NCBI GenBank assembly: GCA_024114885.1
Contig: CP099424.1
Coordinates: forward strand, 2,604,001-2,668,000
Direction: 5' to 3'
Origin: Septoria linicola
Lineage: Eukaryota > Ascomycota > Dothideomycetes > Mycosphaerellales > Mycosphaerellaceae
Length of the DNA: 64,000 nt
Shown: piece after piece, positions 12,651 to 25,900 of the stretch
Layout: every line of letters starts with the position of its first letter
How positions within the stretch are numbered: the stretch's first letter is position 1
Notes under the pieces: model-generated
The model's database searches: none
Seen by the model: only the letters and a program-made list of their open reading frames with translations
Told to the model about the DNA's origin: nothing
Program-made: the position numbers and the translations under genes

Positions 12651-13954
12651 TCTTTAAGGTAGATTATTCTATAGCGCTACTCTAATACTTCTATTAATAC
12701 CTATAGCTTTAGTAGCTTCTTATCCTAGTAGTATCGTATCTTTTCCGTACCTAGACGAGGCGTTCTATAGTATATAATACTAGTCTTTAGGTCTCTATAT
12801 ATTAAGCCCTTAGTCTTAAACTACTTTAGGTACTCGTAGTTTGTAGCTATATAGCCTTCGAGCCTATATATCTAATAACCTAAAATCTTTAGAGCGATCG
12901 CTATATAGGCCTTAATTATTAATCCGTTATCTACTATAGCTAAATTAATCGAAATCTCCTAGCTATAAGTAGGCCTTAAAATATATAGATAGTCGTAATC
13001 GTAAGACTTTGCCTACTACCCTATCGATAAGCGTAGTAGCTATAGACCTTCTTCTTCGAGTCGGCGAATCGTAGTAATTACGAGGTCTTATATACTAGCG
13101 GTAATATTATCGACGCTTACTAGTTTACGGCCTTTATAGACTACCGTTTCTTTAGTATTAAACTTAGAGTTTAGCCTTAGAGCGGACTTCTTTACTACTT
13201 CGTATAACTACTAGACGTCTCTACTACCTTCGTTATATATCTCTATTTTAAAGTCCTTATTACTATTAATCTAACGCTAGGCTATCTTTAAGAGTTTACT
13301 ATAATCTAAGTTATTGTTATTAAGATCTAACCTAAGATAGGCCTAGAGCCTCTTACTAAAACGAAATAGTAGGCCTCGTATAAATAGAAGAGTATAAGAA
13401 CGCTCGTCTATATACGAAGTAGGTATAGTATTAGAGTAGAGTATAAACTACCTTAAGTACTCTAAGAGATTATTATCCTCGCTATAGTCGACCTTATAAA
13501 GGTTCTCTATATAGTAGCGGTTTCCAAGTATATATATATTATCGTACTTTCGGTATTCTTTAATAATTAACTCCTTGAACTTAGCGTAGTCTCGATTATA
13601 GAAACTATTAAGGCGCTAGTACCGTCTACGTTAGATAACCGTGACCTAAGTAAGTAACTTCTTATAAAGCTATTTATTATTATTAATAAGTAGGATAGCG
13701 TAGTTCCTATATAGAGCTTTAAAACGTTTAATATACTTAGTTACGTTCTCTCTATTAAAGAAGAGATTCTAGTCCGAGCTAGGTAGTAGCGGAACCTAAG
13801 CGATAATTACCTACTAGCTCTAGGTTATATAGATAGTCTCTATAAGTAGCTAGAACTACGACGTAGATAGTCTATCTCCTAAGTTCGGTTCTTAAAAAGT
13901 ATTAACGTTAGGGTTAAGGTTGTTACCTCTTTAATCCTTAGCTTCTATAGACAT
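12650..13954 (-). pseudogene. gag: Gypsy-1 gag relic
   Basis: Minus-strand reading starting at a surviving ATG (cat on the plus strand at 13952-13954), one of the few ATGs left in the element. The frame runs through scattered stops. Its N-terminal part has the helical, charged character of fungal Ty3/Gypsy Gag (a block with F-N-R-E-N-V-T-K-Y-I near 13760, then K-E-L-I-I-K-E-Y-R near 13570). Gag would package the element RNA. The C-terminal end and any zinc knuckle were not resolved, so the left boundary is approximate. Confidence 0.6.
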
Positions 13955-14891
13955 ATCGTTATCTAGTAGAGGGAATAAAGTAAAAGTAGGTAGTAGCTTT
14001 ACTAGAGATCTTTGAATTTGCTTATTAAGTTAGTTAGATAAGCTACTATCTAGGATTATAGGCTAGCTAGTAGATACTAATTCACTTATAGAGCTTGTTC
14101 GAATAGGTTCTAAGAGTATATTATACTCTTCTTAATTAGGTTTTTAAATAAAATATAGTTATCGTTTAAAATAATAACTAAAAAATAAGAGTCTAAAATT
14201 TTATTAGCTATTAGAAAGTAAACGTTATACTTTTCTTATAATACTAGAGCTATATTAATTATACCTAATAAGTAAAGGTATATCGTATCGTATAGTTCGA
14301 CTATTTATAGTAAGGCGCGTCTATCTTACTTATTTAGGTAGTCTACTATATAACTATAGTAGTATAATATTACGTTAGCCTATACTATATACTAGGTCTA
14401 GGGCCTTAGACGTAATTAGTATCCTTAGCTAAACGATTAGCGTCTAACGCCGTACTAGGGCTTATTCTAAGCGATCTATATACTAGAGGATACGAGATTA
14501 CCTAGACAGGTCTAGCCTATCCTATAGCTTCTACGCTATCTAAACGAGAGCGTTTTTACGCTAAACTAGGGTCTAATCGAAGACTATTATAGGTATAGAG
14601 ACCCTAAGTAAATCTCTAATATAGTAAGTCGCCTTACTATCTATACGACAATTACTAAATAGATCTATACTAAGGAGTACTAGAGGTTTATAACTTTTCT
14701 AGATTAGAGCGATATCTATATTCTAGAGGCTTCTACGTTATTATAGCTCTTTAAGTCGCCTCTTACGTAGGCTCCTTTAGGCCTCTTATTAATGTTTATA
14801 GTATATTAGTTCTCGCTTTAAGGCTATCTTCTACCTTTCGCGCTTCTAGTCCTAGTATAAGAGAGAAGAGATAGCCCTACCTTTAGCTCTA
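13955..14891 (-). other. Leader between Gypsy-1 5' LTR and gag; no gene seen
   Basis: About 0.9 kb between the 5' LTR and the gag ATG. No coding frame or known motif was recognised. A primer-binding site should start at 14891 going left, but mutation prevents assigning the tRNA. Confidence 0.5.
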
Positions 14892-15173
14892 TTAATAGAT
14901 AATAACTACTCTAATACTAACCCTCTAGGTAGGTATAAGAGTAGCTATTATAGAATAAGACCTATACAGAGAGTAATAGTCTTATAATACGTAGGTTAAA
15001 TAGTAGTAACGAGCTTAAACTAGTAGTCCTAGGACTAAGAGCCTATACTAGGACCGTAGGATATTAAATTAATTAAGTAGAGTAAATATTCCTATCTTAG
15101 AAACGAGCTACTACCTTGCTTTTATACTAAAGTTACTAAGTATAGTATATAGGTAGGCCTTTACCTTACTAAT
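14892..15173 (-). repeat. 5' LTR of Gypsy-1
   Basis: Direct repeat of 3421-3702. This copy keeps CG at several places where the other has TA, and so is slightly less mutated. Confidence 0.85.
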
Positions 15174-17223
15174 ATATTAAACCGCTTTATATAATATTAC
15201 CTAATAAGATCGTTCTACTATATTATCTAGCTCTAGTAGTAGTCCTCGCTAGTCTATACCTCGAAGCTACCTTCTACTCTTAATTAGTATTATCCTCGCT
15301 ACTATTATCGTAGTAGAAGAGCCTCCTATAGGCTACGATAGAGTATAAGCCCTCTTCGAGCGTAAATAGAACGTAATAAAGAGCCTTCTACGCGATATAC
15401 TATCTTCTATATAGCTCTATTACTTCGATTCGATTACTTATTCTTAAGTACTCGCTACGTTCTATTAGCTTAAAGTAGAGGATTTCTATTAGCTTAGAGA
15501 CTCTATCTATTCTCGACTTCTCTAGCTAGAGGCTCTATCGTTAGTATAAAAGACTTCTATATAGAGAACGCTCTCTTTTCGATAGGTCTATAGATATTAA
15601 AACTTTCTATACCTACCGTATATACTCTATAATCTCCTCTCTAGCTCGTCGCCTATATATTATTTACTCTAGGCTACGCTATCGTATAGGAGTAGATTTC
15701 CTACTAGGGCTCTAAATTAGCTTTAATATTATATTTCGTCTCGCTACGAGTAATCTCTTCTCGTATACCTATACCTATACCTATAATTATATCTCCTCCG
15801 GCTCTCGTTATATAGAAATATATAGATATTCTATCCTACTCTTACGAAGTAAGTATCCTACTATATAAAAGCCTCGACTAGTTACGAACTATATCTTCTA
15901 CTATGTCCCTAGATCTCCTTTATACTCTCTAATCTACTCTAGCTTCTATTATACTATACGCTTCTACTCTCTAGGAGGATTACTATTCTTAGCTAGGCGT
16001 ATTATCGCGTCTCGACTACTCGTCCTACTACTATCTATCGCTACTATACCTTCTAAGTTCTTCTCTCTATATTGTCTATTCTATACGTTTATAGACTTTA
16101 TTACCTATAACGCGTCTCTCTACGTACTTATCTATAAAAAGTATTATTACGCTATCTCTCTCTAATAGCTAGACTCTTATCTCGAGAAGACCTATAAGAT
16201 ACTATAAACTACTAGACAAGCCTTCTATAACTAGATCTAGATAGTTACTCTATTAGTATAGACTCCTTAAGACCTTCTCTAACCTAAATATTCTAGACGA
16301 CTAAACCTATACCTTATACTAGCGTTTAAAGGATACTTCTATTAGCTCTATCTATTATATATAGGTAATTAAAAGTATATAAAGAAATATACTAACGTCG
16401 TATATAACTATACTAGTAGCTATAGTAAAGATAGTATACTATAAAAGTACGTTAGTCTAGATCTAGACGCGACCTAGACTAAGAGCGTCTACCTCTAGAA
16501 TTTCTTTATAAAGTCGAGAACTAGCCCTTTATAGCTATCCTACTACCTAGTCGATCGCTTAACCGACGTAGAAGTCGACCTAGCTAGTAGTAGTTAACCG
16601 ACGCTATCTTAGTTTCTAGTACTATAGAAGAGTATCGATACTATATAGGTAGACTATACTACCCTCTAGCGGAGGCTCGCTATCTACTACTAGAATCCGC
16701 CTATCTAGAGACTAACCTATTACTCGATACTCGATCGCTAGCTCTATTATACTAGCTAGCTAAAATACCTTACTAGGCTCGATACTACCTAACTATAATA
16801 GTCTCTTTAATACTTCTCCGAGTACGTAATCGCGTACGATAGTAGAGAACGCGCGCTTATAGTAATCGCCTAACTTCTTTCTAGTCTTATTACGCGAGCG
16901 CTCGACTACGTAGCTAATAACATTATTAGCTAGCCTATCCTAGAAGTACTTAATAAAGCCGACTTTAGTAGATAGAACGATAGCTACCTATTCTACGCTA
17001 ACTATCGTTACTAGACTATCTATAAATACGCTATAGTTATTTAGAAACTGTTTTATACTATCGCTCGTATATCCTAGTAGCCTACTAACTAACGACCCTT
17101 ATACGAACTACTAGTCGCTTCTCGTTAGGCTCTCGAACGCTTAATCGTAGTCGTAGAAGATAGATCTAAGAGCTCTAGGCTAGATAGCGAGCCTATACGA
17201 GATAAAATTACCTAGTAGGATAT
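15174..17223 (+). pseudogene. OrsD-RecQ (telomere-linked-helicase-like) relic, N-terminal segment with C2H2 region
   Basis: One plus-strand reading runs from about 15180 to 17218 with stops almost only at TAA/TAG (former CAA/CAG/TGG). At 16085-16210 it shows the pattern of the OrsD/DUF3505 zinc-finger region: a short spacing of two former Cys codons (now Tyr, TAT), then former His codons in a D-S-Y-L-E-R-T-Y block. A second Cys/His set follows at about 16338-16402 (Y-Q-L-Y-L-L-Y-I-G then K-K-Y-T). Such proteins in fungi often join this region to a RecQ-like helicase, and the helicase motifs do appear in the continuation at 30547. Gypsy-2 splits the gene: GATAT at 17219-17223 is repeated at 30542-30546. 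The true start is unknown because ATGs were lost and Gypsy-1 abuts it. Confidence 0.72.
17219..17223. repeat. Target-site duplication of Gypsy-2, left copy (GATAT)
   Basis: GATAT directly precedes the left LTR; the same five bases follow the right LTR at 30542-30546. This proves insertion as a unit into the helicase relic. Confidence 0.9.
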
Positions 17224-17428
17224 TATAAAGGGTATATAGCAACGTATAGAACGCTCTTGACTATCGTTAAGACTATAGACTAATTCTTGTAGGTTCTAAT
17301 ATAGAGCGCGTACGTCGCGTATAAAATACCTATACGCTAAGTATACTCGGTATAAGCTAGTATACTAAGGCAAGGTAGTAAGGTAGGCGGCCTTCCTTTA
17401 CTTCGACTATTTACTCTACGCTCTTATA
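17224..17428 (-). repeat. 3' LTR of Gypsy-2
   Basis: Begins tataaaggg and ends ctcttata, i.e. TG..CA ends changed to TA..TA. It aligns over all 205 bp with 30337-30541. Confidence 0.93.
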
Positions 17429-17445
17429 ATTATCCCCTCTCTTCT
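17429..17445 (-). other. Polypurine tract of Gypsy-2
   Basis: The plus strand reads attatcccctctcttct, a purine-rich run on the coding strand directly inside the 3' LTR, with a short AT spacer. It marks the priming site for plus-strand synthesis. Confidence 0.65.
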
Positions 17446-18800
17446 ATAGTATTGTCCTAATACGCTAGAAGGTCCTTAATAACCTTCTACTTTATTATAG
17501 GTTTATTAACGTAAGTATTATATAGGGCAAACGTATACGTAGCGTAGGTATTCCCCTTATAGACGTTAGTCTTCTTATTATTAGTTACGATTGTTATTAG
17601 CTTCACTTTTTCCTCTTTAGGAATTTATATAAGGTAGGTTACGCTCTATAACTGCCGCTTCTAATTCTCGTATATAAATATCGCGCGCTTCGCGCTCGCT
17701 TCGCTTGCCTTTCTTTTTTCTTTATCTAATATAGAATCCCTATCCGACTAGCTAAGGGGTAGTACCTCCCTTACCCTTAATATAAGCGCTTTACGTAAGT
17801 AGCGTAACTACGACGATAACGACGACCTCGATTAGCGTAAGCGCCGCGTAATACTGCCGTCTACCCCCTCCTCCGGTAAGAGAAAGAGTTAGACTACTCG
17901 AGGCTATACTCGCTATACTCGCTAGATCTATAACTTAACTAGTATACGCTACCTCTAAGCTTCGCTCGCTTCTCGGCTACCTCGCGTATACGACTCGATA
18001 CTAACTCTTATAATATTAGTCCTACTTAATAGCTATAGTACTACCTTTAGCTAGTTAGCCCGCTACTACGATCGCTATAGGTACGTCTCCCTTACGCTTC
18101 GTATACGCCTCTTAACTAACTTACTTACTAGGCGCGGTTACCGCTACTACGACCCTATCCTACTAGCTACCGCTAGTACCTACGACGCCGTAGTCTTCGT
18201 ACGCTATACGATCGATAAGTACGACTATAACGCTAACGCTAACTCTACGCTACGCGCGGACCTCCTAGAATCCCTTACTACTACTTAAGCCTATCTTAAC
18301 TAGGTCCTCTCTACTACCTAGTATAACGCCTCGCGCTACGTCGGCGAGACGAAGGTGCCGTATAGTAGAGGCGTAGGCGCTATAAGCGCGGGTCTCTCTA
18401 AGGTGTCTATCGTTACCTTATAGTTATTAGACTACACTTTTACTAGTCTATATTAGATTACTCGCGAGGTAAGTTAGGCGTTTCGTACTCGATACCGTTT
18501 CGTTTCTTATACTAATCGCACGCGTAGTACGGCCGCTACGTAGGCCTCGATCTAGCTACTACTAATGCTGCCTTCGCTAGTAAAGCTCTTAGTAACGAAG
18601 ATAAGTAAGACGGCTCTAGTAAAGAGTCTAACTAGTTTAGTCTAGCGATACGCGTGCTTATCGCGTCCGAGGCGTACTAACTACGATACTATTCCGCCGG
18701 CGTTACGCTAGCGATAACTAAGATACCCTAAGCCTATAAAGGCTAAGATAGCTCGGCTACGGCGCGCTTACGCGTCGTAGTCGTAATCGTAGAACTAGGT
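17446..18800 (+). pseudogene. Antisense readable frame between Gypsy-2 chromodomain and 3' LTR, unrecognised
   Basis: From about 17870 to 18790 one plus-strand frame (opposite to pol) is interrupted only by TAA/TAG codons that fit former CAA/CAG. It is rich in Ala, Thr, Ser and Leu. It contains runs without any stop, for example about 18090-18280. The minus strand in the same place reads far less well. No family was recognised. It may be an antisense ORF carried by the element or a captured host fragment. The first 420 bases, 17446-17870, show no frame and look like 3' untranslated sequence. Confidence 0.4.
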
Positions 18801-18884
18801 CTCTATAATTTTCTCTCTTTCTAATTTCTATATATATATCTTATAATATAGTTTGTCTACGCGCGTCGTACGCGTTTCGCTTAT

Positions 18885-21800
18885 ACTTCGAACTCGTCTA
18901 GCGCCTTATACTCGTTAACGTTCTCTACTAATTCCTAGGTGTTATACTCTTCTAGCTAATATCGCTATTTTATAAGGTATTACTATTATCCTTTAACCTT
19001 CCTAGTTTTCAAGACCTTCTCTACCTCCTATTCGCTCTCGTCGTCTACGAGTAGTATACTCCGCGCCTACGCTTCGTCTAGTCCTCGCTATAGTTTAAGA
19101 AGAGAAATATAGAAGATATTATAGACACGTATAGTACTTAGTAGGGCTAGGCGATACGCCTACGCCCCTATAACGCTAATTACTCGATATAGGCTAATAA
19201 ACTTCTCTACTAGCTTCTTACTTAGCTAGTTTAAGTTAAGGTTTTTAGTAGATAAGAGTATAAGGTCTCCTACCTTATACTACTAGGGTTTATACCGAGA
19301 GTTATAGTACTTCGCTTACGCGTTAGTTATAGCTTTCTAGCGCTCCTATAGCTCCTTATATACGTTACGAAGTCTCTCTACTATATCTTTTACTATAGGT
19401 GCCTCTCTCCTAGGACGCTCGTCTCGAGCGTTACGCGTACGCGTCGCTATTTTAGAGTTAAACCTATATAAGATATTAAAGAGGCTCTTACGTAGCGTAG
19501 GGTAGTCGCTATTATTATATACGAACTCCGCTTGCGGTAGTAAAGCGGCCTAATTGTCTTATTACTTATTATAAAAGATATAGAGGTATTATTCTAAGGT
19601 TTGGTTAGTACGCTCTATCTATCCGTCTGTCTAAGAGTAGAACGCTATGCTTAGCTTACGCTTTATATACGTTTCGTAGTAGAAGTCTAACTAGAACTAG
19701 CTTGTAAATACCGAGCCTCTGTCTATTATAATACTAGTAGGCATACTATAGTATCGGACGACCTCGTTACTTAGGATACTCGTAAGCTTAGCGCTTGTAT
19801 ATCTCTTAGTTATAGTAACGAATATCGACATTTTAGTATATCTATCGATAATTACAAGGATCGTATCGTAGACGTATACGTTTCGCTTACTTAGTAGAAG
19901 ATCCGTAATAAAGTCTATTATTAGTTCTTACTATAGTCTCTCTAGTAGAGGCAACGACTTTAGTTCGCCGTATAGGCGATAGCGCCTCGCCTTCGTATAC
20001 TAGTAGGCTTCGTAGGCTTCTATATACTCGGCTACGTCGGTCGCTATTCTTAGCTAGTAATACTTCCGCTATATTAATTTTAGCGTCTTATCTTTCCTAA
20101 AGTAGCTAGCTAGGACGTCGTCGTAGTATATATGTATTACCTACGTCCTTAAGACGTAGTCCTTTAGAAGATACAGGCAGTCTTCTATAAACAAGGTATT
20201 ATATTTAATCCTATATTGTTCGTATACGCCTTTATTATACTTCGCCTACTCGTATACTACGCGGGTATTCGGCTCCGCGTATATAATCGCTTTAGCGTAC
20301 CTAAACATAAGGTCGGAAACGTTAGCGTATAGTTGTTCGCGCGCGACTATTACGCTAGCTACTCGCTACGGTAGCGACACGCCTACCTTACTATAGGTAG
20401 TATCTTCTTCGAGGCTTATACTATTCGGCCTACCTCTCTAGTAATAGAGAGCGTCCCTTAGTTCTATAGTTTAGACGCTTTTAGAGTTAGAATCTTCAGT
20501 TATAGGCAGTCCTACCTGTCTACGCTCTACGTCCTTATCTTCGCTTACGACTTCTACGATTCTTACGTACGCTTTACTATCGTAACGTATACGCTCTACC
20601 TCTATAGCTACGCTTCGTATCCGCTTCGCTAGTAACCTCTAAGATCTACTAAGCGAACGCTTTTAGTAATATCTCTATAATAGTAGGTTACTACTACTAT
20701 CTATAACTATTACTAGTTACTAAGTAGGTTTTATAGTAGAGGGACTATAGTCTTTCTACTCTTATAGCTCTACGTAATACGTCGCGTATACGGCTCGAAC
20801 TCGTACTATAATAGGGTTACTCGCGTCGCGTATAGGTAATAATTAACTTAAGGAGTCCTATACCTTTAGCTTAGTCTAAAGTATAGGTAATAGGTTAGAC
20901 ATATACTAGGCCTCTCTAGCGTAGTTACTACGCCTCGATAGCGTATCGGTAGGGTTTAGCTTACTAGCACGATACTTAATCGTAAAATTATAAGGTACTA
21001 GTAAGGTTACCTACCTTACTTGTCGGCCCGTTAGTTACTTTATTATTATAAAGGCTTTAAGGTTAGCGTAGTCGACGATTACGGTAATCGCGTACTATAC
21101 GCCTTCGAGATACGGTCGCTACGCCTTAAAGGCTTCTATAACTATAAGTAGTTCCTTATCGTGTACCTCGTAATTATACTCTATAGTAATTAGCTTACGC
21201 GAGTAGAATACGATCGGGTACTAGTTCCCTTTAAAGAGCTATATTAAGATCTCTACTATTACGAAATCCGACGCGTCGGTTTCGACACGTATAGGCTATA
21301 TAGGATTATAGTATCTAAGAAGCGGTACGGTTTAGAATACTTTCTTTAGCTACTAAAATATATACTCCTCGCTTTCGCTCTACTAGATAGGCTCTAGCTT
21401 CTTGCCTTTAATAGCTCTCTTAGATAGAGCCGTAAGGGGCGTTACTATCTTAGAGTACTATCGAATAAAACGACGATAGAAGTTAATAAATCCTAAGAAG
21501 GATTAGACCTCTATAAGAGTTATAGGCTTCGGCTACGCCGCGATAGCGTCGACCCTACGTAGGTCTATCGTAACACCTCCGGTAGTTACTACGAAGCCTA
21601 AGAAATCGACTTCCTTCTAGAAGAACTTATATTTCTTCTTTTATATATATAGACCGAACTTCCTAAGCCTCTTAAGTACCGCGCTAACGTCGCGTACGTA
21701 CTACTCTCTCGAAGTACTATAGATTAGGATATTATCTAAGTATACTACGTAACTAGTATCTACGAGCTCGGCTAAGGCTCGGTTAATATACCCCTAGAAG

Positions 21801-22703
21801 GTTATAGGTGCGTTAGTTAGGCCGAAGAGTATTACTCTATATTAGAAGTAACTATAGCGCGTACGAAACGCGGTCTTCTAGTAGTCGGCTAGCTTGATTC
21901 TAATACGATAATACGTATCTATAAGATCTAAGGAGGTGAACTATATAGTACTTATAAGCCTATTAAGCGTCTCGCTAATAAGTAGTAGAGGATACCTATT
22001 CTTAATAGTAATCTTATTAAGCCCTCTATAATCTATATAGAGTCGAAGGCGACTATCCTTCTTTAGCACGAATAGGATAGGCGTACCTACCTCGCTTTCG
22101 CTACGCTCGATCTAATCGTGCTCTAGCGTATCTTTTAGGTACTTCTAAAGTTCCTCTAGCTCCCTTCTAGATTAATAGTAGAGAGGCTTAAATAGAGGCT
22201 TCTTCCCTAGTTCTAAGTCGATCGTATACTCTACGTCTTCGACTAGCTTACTCCTCGCTTTCTCGCTTAGATTAAGGATATCTACGAATTACTTAAACTC
22301 GCTAGGAATCGGCTTAAGCTCCTCGCTTACGCTTTATACGCTTACCGCGTATACTACTAGAGCGTTACGTATGTCCTTAAAGAACTTATATACTTCTTAT
22401 ACGCGAACCGTACTAGTCTCGCTAGTACGGTTAAAGAGCTACTTGTCCGTTAGTAGTCTAATTACCTAGTAGGACCTCCTCTATAGTCGGCCTACGATTA
22501 GATCTAGCTCTAGGATATTAAAGGTATAGAAGATTCTACCGCCCGTACGCGTCGCTCTTATAGAGTCTATAAGGCGTAGGCGTAGGTAGTATACCCTATA
22601 ATAATAGCCCTTATTACCTAAGAAGCTAGAAGTAGGTAGTAAGGCTATATTCGGTCTTAGGGGTAACCTATACTTAAGAGTATAGGACTAAGATATAATA
22701 TTA
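18885..22703 (-). pseudogene. pol: Gypsy-2 pol relic: protease remainder, RT, RNase H, integrase, chromodomain
   Basis: Minus-strand reading. Part of the protease lies at about 22500-22700, just left of the Copia-1 insertion. The reverse transcriptase catalytic motif is at 21719-21748 and reads V-Y-L-D-N-I-L-I-Y-S, the second Asp of the YxDD box changed to Asn. RNase H falls at about 20900-21300. The integrase core lies at about 19500-20000: I-V-D-R near 19835, then I-I-D-R-G-S near 19725 and Q-T-D-R-I-E-R-T-N-Q-T-L near 19592-19630. At 18885-19045 the end reads as a chromodomain (V-E-K-V-L-K-T-R then Q-Y-L-I-K), with Trp codons now stops. The chromodomain would bind methylated histone H3 and steer integration. 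The relic is inactive. Confidence 0.88.
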
Positions 22704-22708
22704 ATATC
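22704..22708. repeat. Target-site duplication of Copia-1, left copy (ATATC)
   Basis: ATATC precedes the left LTR and is repeated at 28904-28908 after the right LTR. Confidence 0.92.
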
Positions 22709-22985
22709 TATTAAAAGTAGAGAGCGTGTTATATACTATATAATGTTAAGGAGGGTATAGCGTAGTAAAGAAGAATAGGGGATCAATCTTGAACTAACTT
22801 ATATATATAGTATAGTAGCAATATGCTAGGAACTAAATATAAAGTTAATTAAGTTAGTTATCTAAGAAGAGAAGAGAGAGAAGCAAGATATACCTCTTGC
22901 CAAGCCTTAGGTGGATGCCTTAGGTATCTAGAACCATGCTTAGAAGTCTATATCTAGACTGACTATCTAGGATACATTCTTAACA
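22709..22985 (-). repeat. 3' LTR of Copia-1
   Basis: Begins tattaaaagtag and ends ttcttaaca; direct repeat of 28627-28903. This copy keeps CA at its right end, where the other LTR has TA. Confidence 0.92.
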
Positions 22986-25900
22986 CTCCTACTTATACTA
23001 TATAGTCAGATCTTTCAATAGATTATCTATAGTACTTAAATGCTAGTCCTAATCTTAATTAGTTATTAAGTACTTGCTTTTCAGACTAATAACTAGACAG
23101 CACTAACTGTTAATCTAATAAACTTTCTATACTACTATCTCCTACAAAAAGGTAAAAGAAATGCCTTCTATAAGATCTTCCTCCTCTCTTGTATAGGAGT
23201 GGATTGTTTAGGACATAGACTATCTAGTAAGTTGCCCCTATCCTTTCTTGTAGCTAATTCTAACAGCTCCCTAGATTCCTTATAGCCTAGTCCCTTACTT
23301 AGTTATATTCTATATAGCTTCTTAGTTCCCTAATAGTCTTTAGGGTATACTATTCTTAGCTATAGGGATCTTATATTAAGCTAGGGAGTAGAGTAACTAT
23401 ATACTAGTAGAGGAGATAATAGCTGCTATAGAGGAGGTCTTTAATATTAACTAGTACTTGGCCTTAGAGGGTGTCTAGTTCAGCTAGGTGCTATATAGTA
23501 ATATTGTAGTTAGTAATAGGTCTAACATTAGTAAGGGCATTTAGGACTTTATAAAGTCTAACTAAGGAGGAGTTAAGTAACTAAAATCTTTCTTTTAGAC
23601 TCCTCTTAGTTTAGCTCTAAGGCTTGGAGTTATCTTTTGCACATCTCTTATATAAGGCAGAGCTGCCTTACAAACTCCTGAAACTGTGGTCTATTCTTTA
23701 GCTTAGTGAGACTATCTGCTACTATCTCTTTTATGTTTATATATTCTATAGAGATAAGTCTGTTCTACTAGAGCTTTCTTATAGCATTATATAAGATATC
23801 AATATGTTTGGACTTGTTATAAATATGTGAGTCCTTAACTAGAGTAAGGGTAGCTTAGTTATTACCTTTTAGCTAAATTAGCCTGATTCTAGTAATAGTT
23901 TCCTAGTTACTAAGGATCCTTAGTTAGTAAGAACATTCTCCTACTAACTCTAGGCATCTAAGCTCTCTTAAAAGAGTACTAAGGAACTATAACTGTTTTG
24001 TATATACTCCTATAGCTATGTATTTAGCTTCTATTATAGATATAGCTACAGATTTCTGCTTCTTGCTTATCTAGGAGATTAGTGTACTATAAAGGAAGAA
24101 GACATATTCAAGGATTGAGACTCTATTAGTCTTGTCTATTATATAGTTAGAGTCTACATATCTAGTAAGGCAGCCTTAACTATTCCTTAAGTATCTTAGA
24201 CTAAGGTCTAGGTTTGATCTTAGGTATCTAGTCAGCTTCTTTAGAGCCTTTATATGTCCTACTATTAGATTACTAATATAGGAGCTTAATCTTCTAAGGG
24301 CAAATGAAATGTCTAGTCTTGTAACAGTTATAAGCTATATCTATATTCCAATAATAGATTAGTACTCCTATTTGTTATACCTTTTATTATTTGGTCTAGC
24401 AGGCTTCAGACTTTTATAGCTGTCTATTAGTAAAAGAGTTAGTAATGCAGTCTTTTGACCTATTCCTATCTTAGCTAGGTTCTCTTAGATATAGTGCTTC
24501 TAGTCAAGTTTTAGCTAGCCTTGCTATCTGTTTCTTGTTAGTCTTATTCTAAGAATCTTGTCTAGTTCTCTAAGATCTTTGATCTTAAAGACCTTACTAA
24601 GTTAGTCTTTAAACTAGAGGACATCTTCTAGTCTCTCTATAGTAATAGGTATGTTATTAATATAGATTAGGATTATTAGGTCTTTCCTTTTCTTATAGAT
24701 TAGAAGACATAGGTCTACTTCTGATTGTCTGAATCCTATTCCTTTTAGCTTTGATATATATAGCTGATTCTAGTCTCTTATAGCTTACTTTAGCCTATAG
24801 AGACTCCTTAGAACTTATAAGACTATACTAGTTAGTAGGTTAACACCTAGTAGTAGGATTATGTAGATGTCCTTATATAGGGTGCTCTCTATAAATATAT
24901 TGTTTATATCTACTTAGTGTAGAACTAGGTCCTTCTTATAGACTATAGCTATGAATCCTCTTAGAGTATCCTACCTAACTATAGAGGCAAAAGTTTCTAT
25001 ATAGTCTACTTTATACTTTTAGGAGAACCCTCTTATAACTAGTCTTACCTTGAACTTTTTAATAGCTCTACTAAGCTTTCTCTTAATATTAAAGACCTAT
25101 CTTAAGGTGACTAGGTTAGCTCCTTTTAGTAGGACTACTACAGTCTAGGTGTTGTTACTTACAAGTGTATCTAGCTCCTTCTAAATAGCTTCTTACTAGA
25201 GATGACCCTACTTAGGATTACTTACTACTTCCTTATAGTTCTTTAGGATTAGAACCTCCTATTTATGCATTCCTACTTCTTTAGTAGCTAAGAATACAAT
25301 CTCTTTAACTTCCTCTAAGAATTCTAGGTCCTATAGGATGCCTAGGTTAATAGAGCTTATAGCTAAGAAGAAAGCCTAATACTCTAGGAGTATTTCCTTG
25401 TCTAGCTAACTATTCTAATCTGTCTCTATAGTTTCTTAGGCAGAATTCTTAGATTCTTTCTTAACTTTCCCTTAGTCTAGGAATTTTCTATACTCTCCTA
25501 CATCTTCTAGTAGAGGTAGAAGTTGTATAAAGAGTTTCTTTCCTTCCTAAACCTATACTAATAGCTAAGGGGGAGGAGGCTTCTACTAGCCTAGACTAGG
25601 AGCACCTAGGGTACTCCTACTAGCTTATAGAGTAGGCTAGCTAATAGTTCTTAGCCTTCTAACAGGTCTTCTTTCTAGAGCTAAACTAGGGAGATTCTTG
25701 ATCTTAATGTTTAAGTCTAATTCTCTACCTAGCTTATCTTTAAAGAAGATTGTATTAGTATGCTACTTGATAGCCTTCATGTCTAGCTCCTAGAACTTCT
25801 ATACCTTTACTATATTATTATAGTATCTAACAAACATAGTATCCTTTCCTCTATTTATTAGTTTGTTACTCCTTGCCTACTAAGGCTATACTCTTGTATC

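Larger units (their letters stand above)
3421..15173 (-). mobile_element. Gypsy-1: Ty3/Gypsy LTR retrotransposon, fully RIP-degraded
   Basis: Two direct repeats of about 282 bp (3421-3702 and 14892-15173) flank 11.2 kb whose gag-pol reads on the minus strand, so the right LTR is the 5' LTR. A polypurine tract abuts the left (3') LTR. Gag, reverse transcriptase, RNase H and integrase are recognisable in that order from right to left, the Ty3/Gypsy order. The element is long because of about 3.4 kb of extra sequence between integrase and the 3' LTR. The LTRs differ by about a dozen transitions and no transversions. Flanks are acgt on the left and atat on the right, which could be a 4-bp target duplication altered by transitions, but this is not clean. 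Confidence 0.88.

Noticed and set aside
12783..12811. Protein-kinase-like string (I-Y-R-D-L-K) on the minus strand
   Set aside because: It resembles the HRDLK loop, but no glycine-rich loop, DFG or APE motif was seen around it, and it sits in the Gypsy-1 gag-pol frame. Treated as chance.
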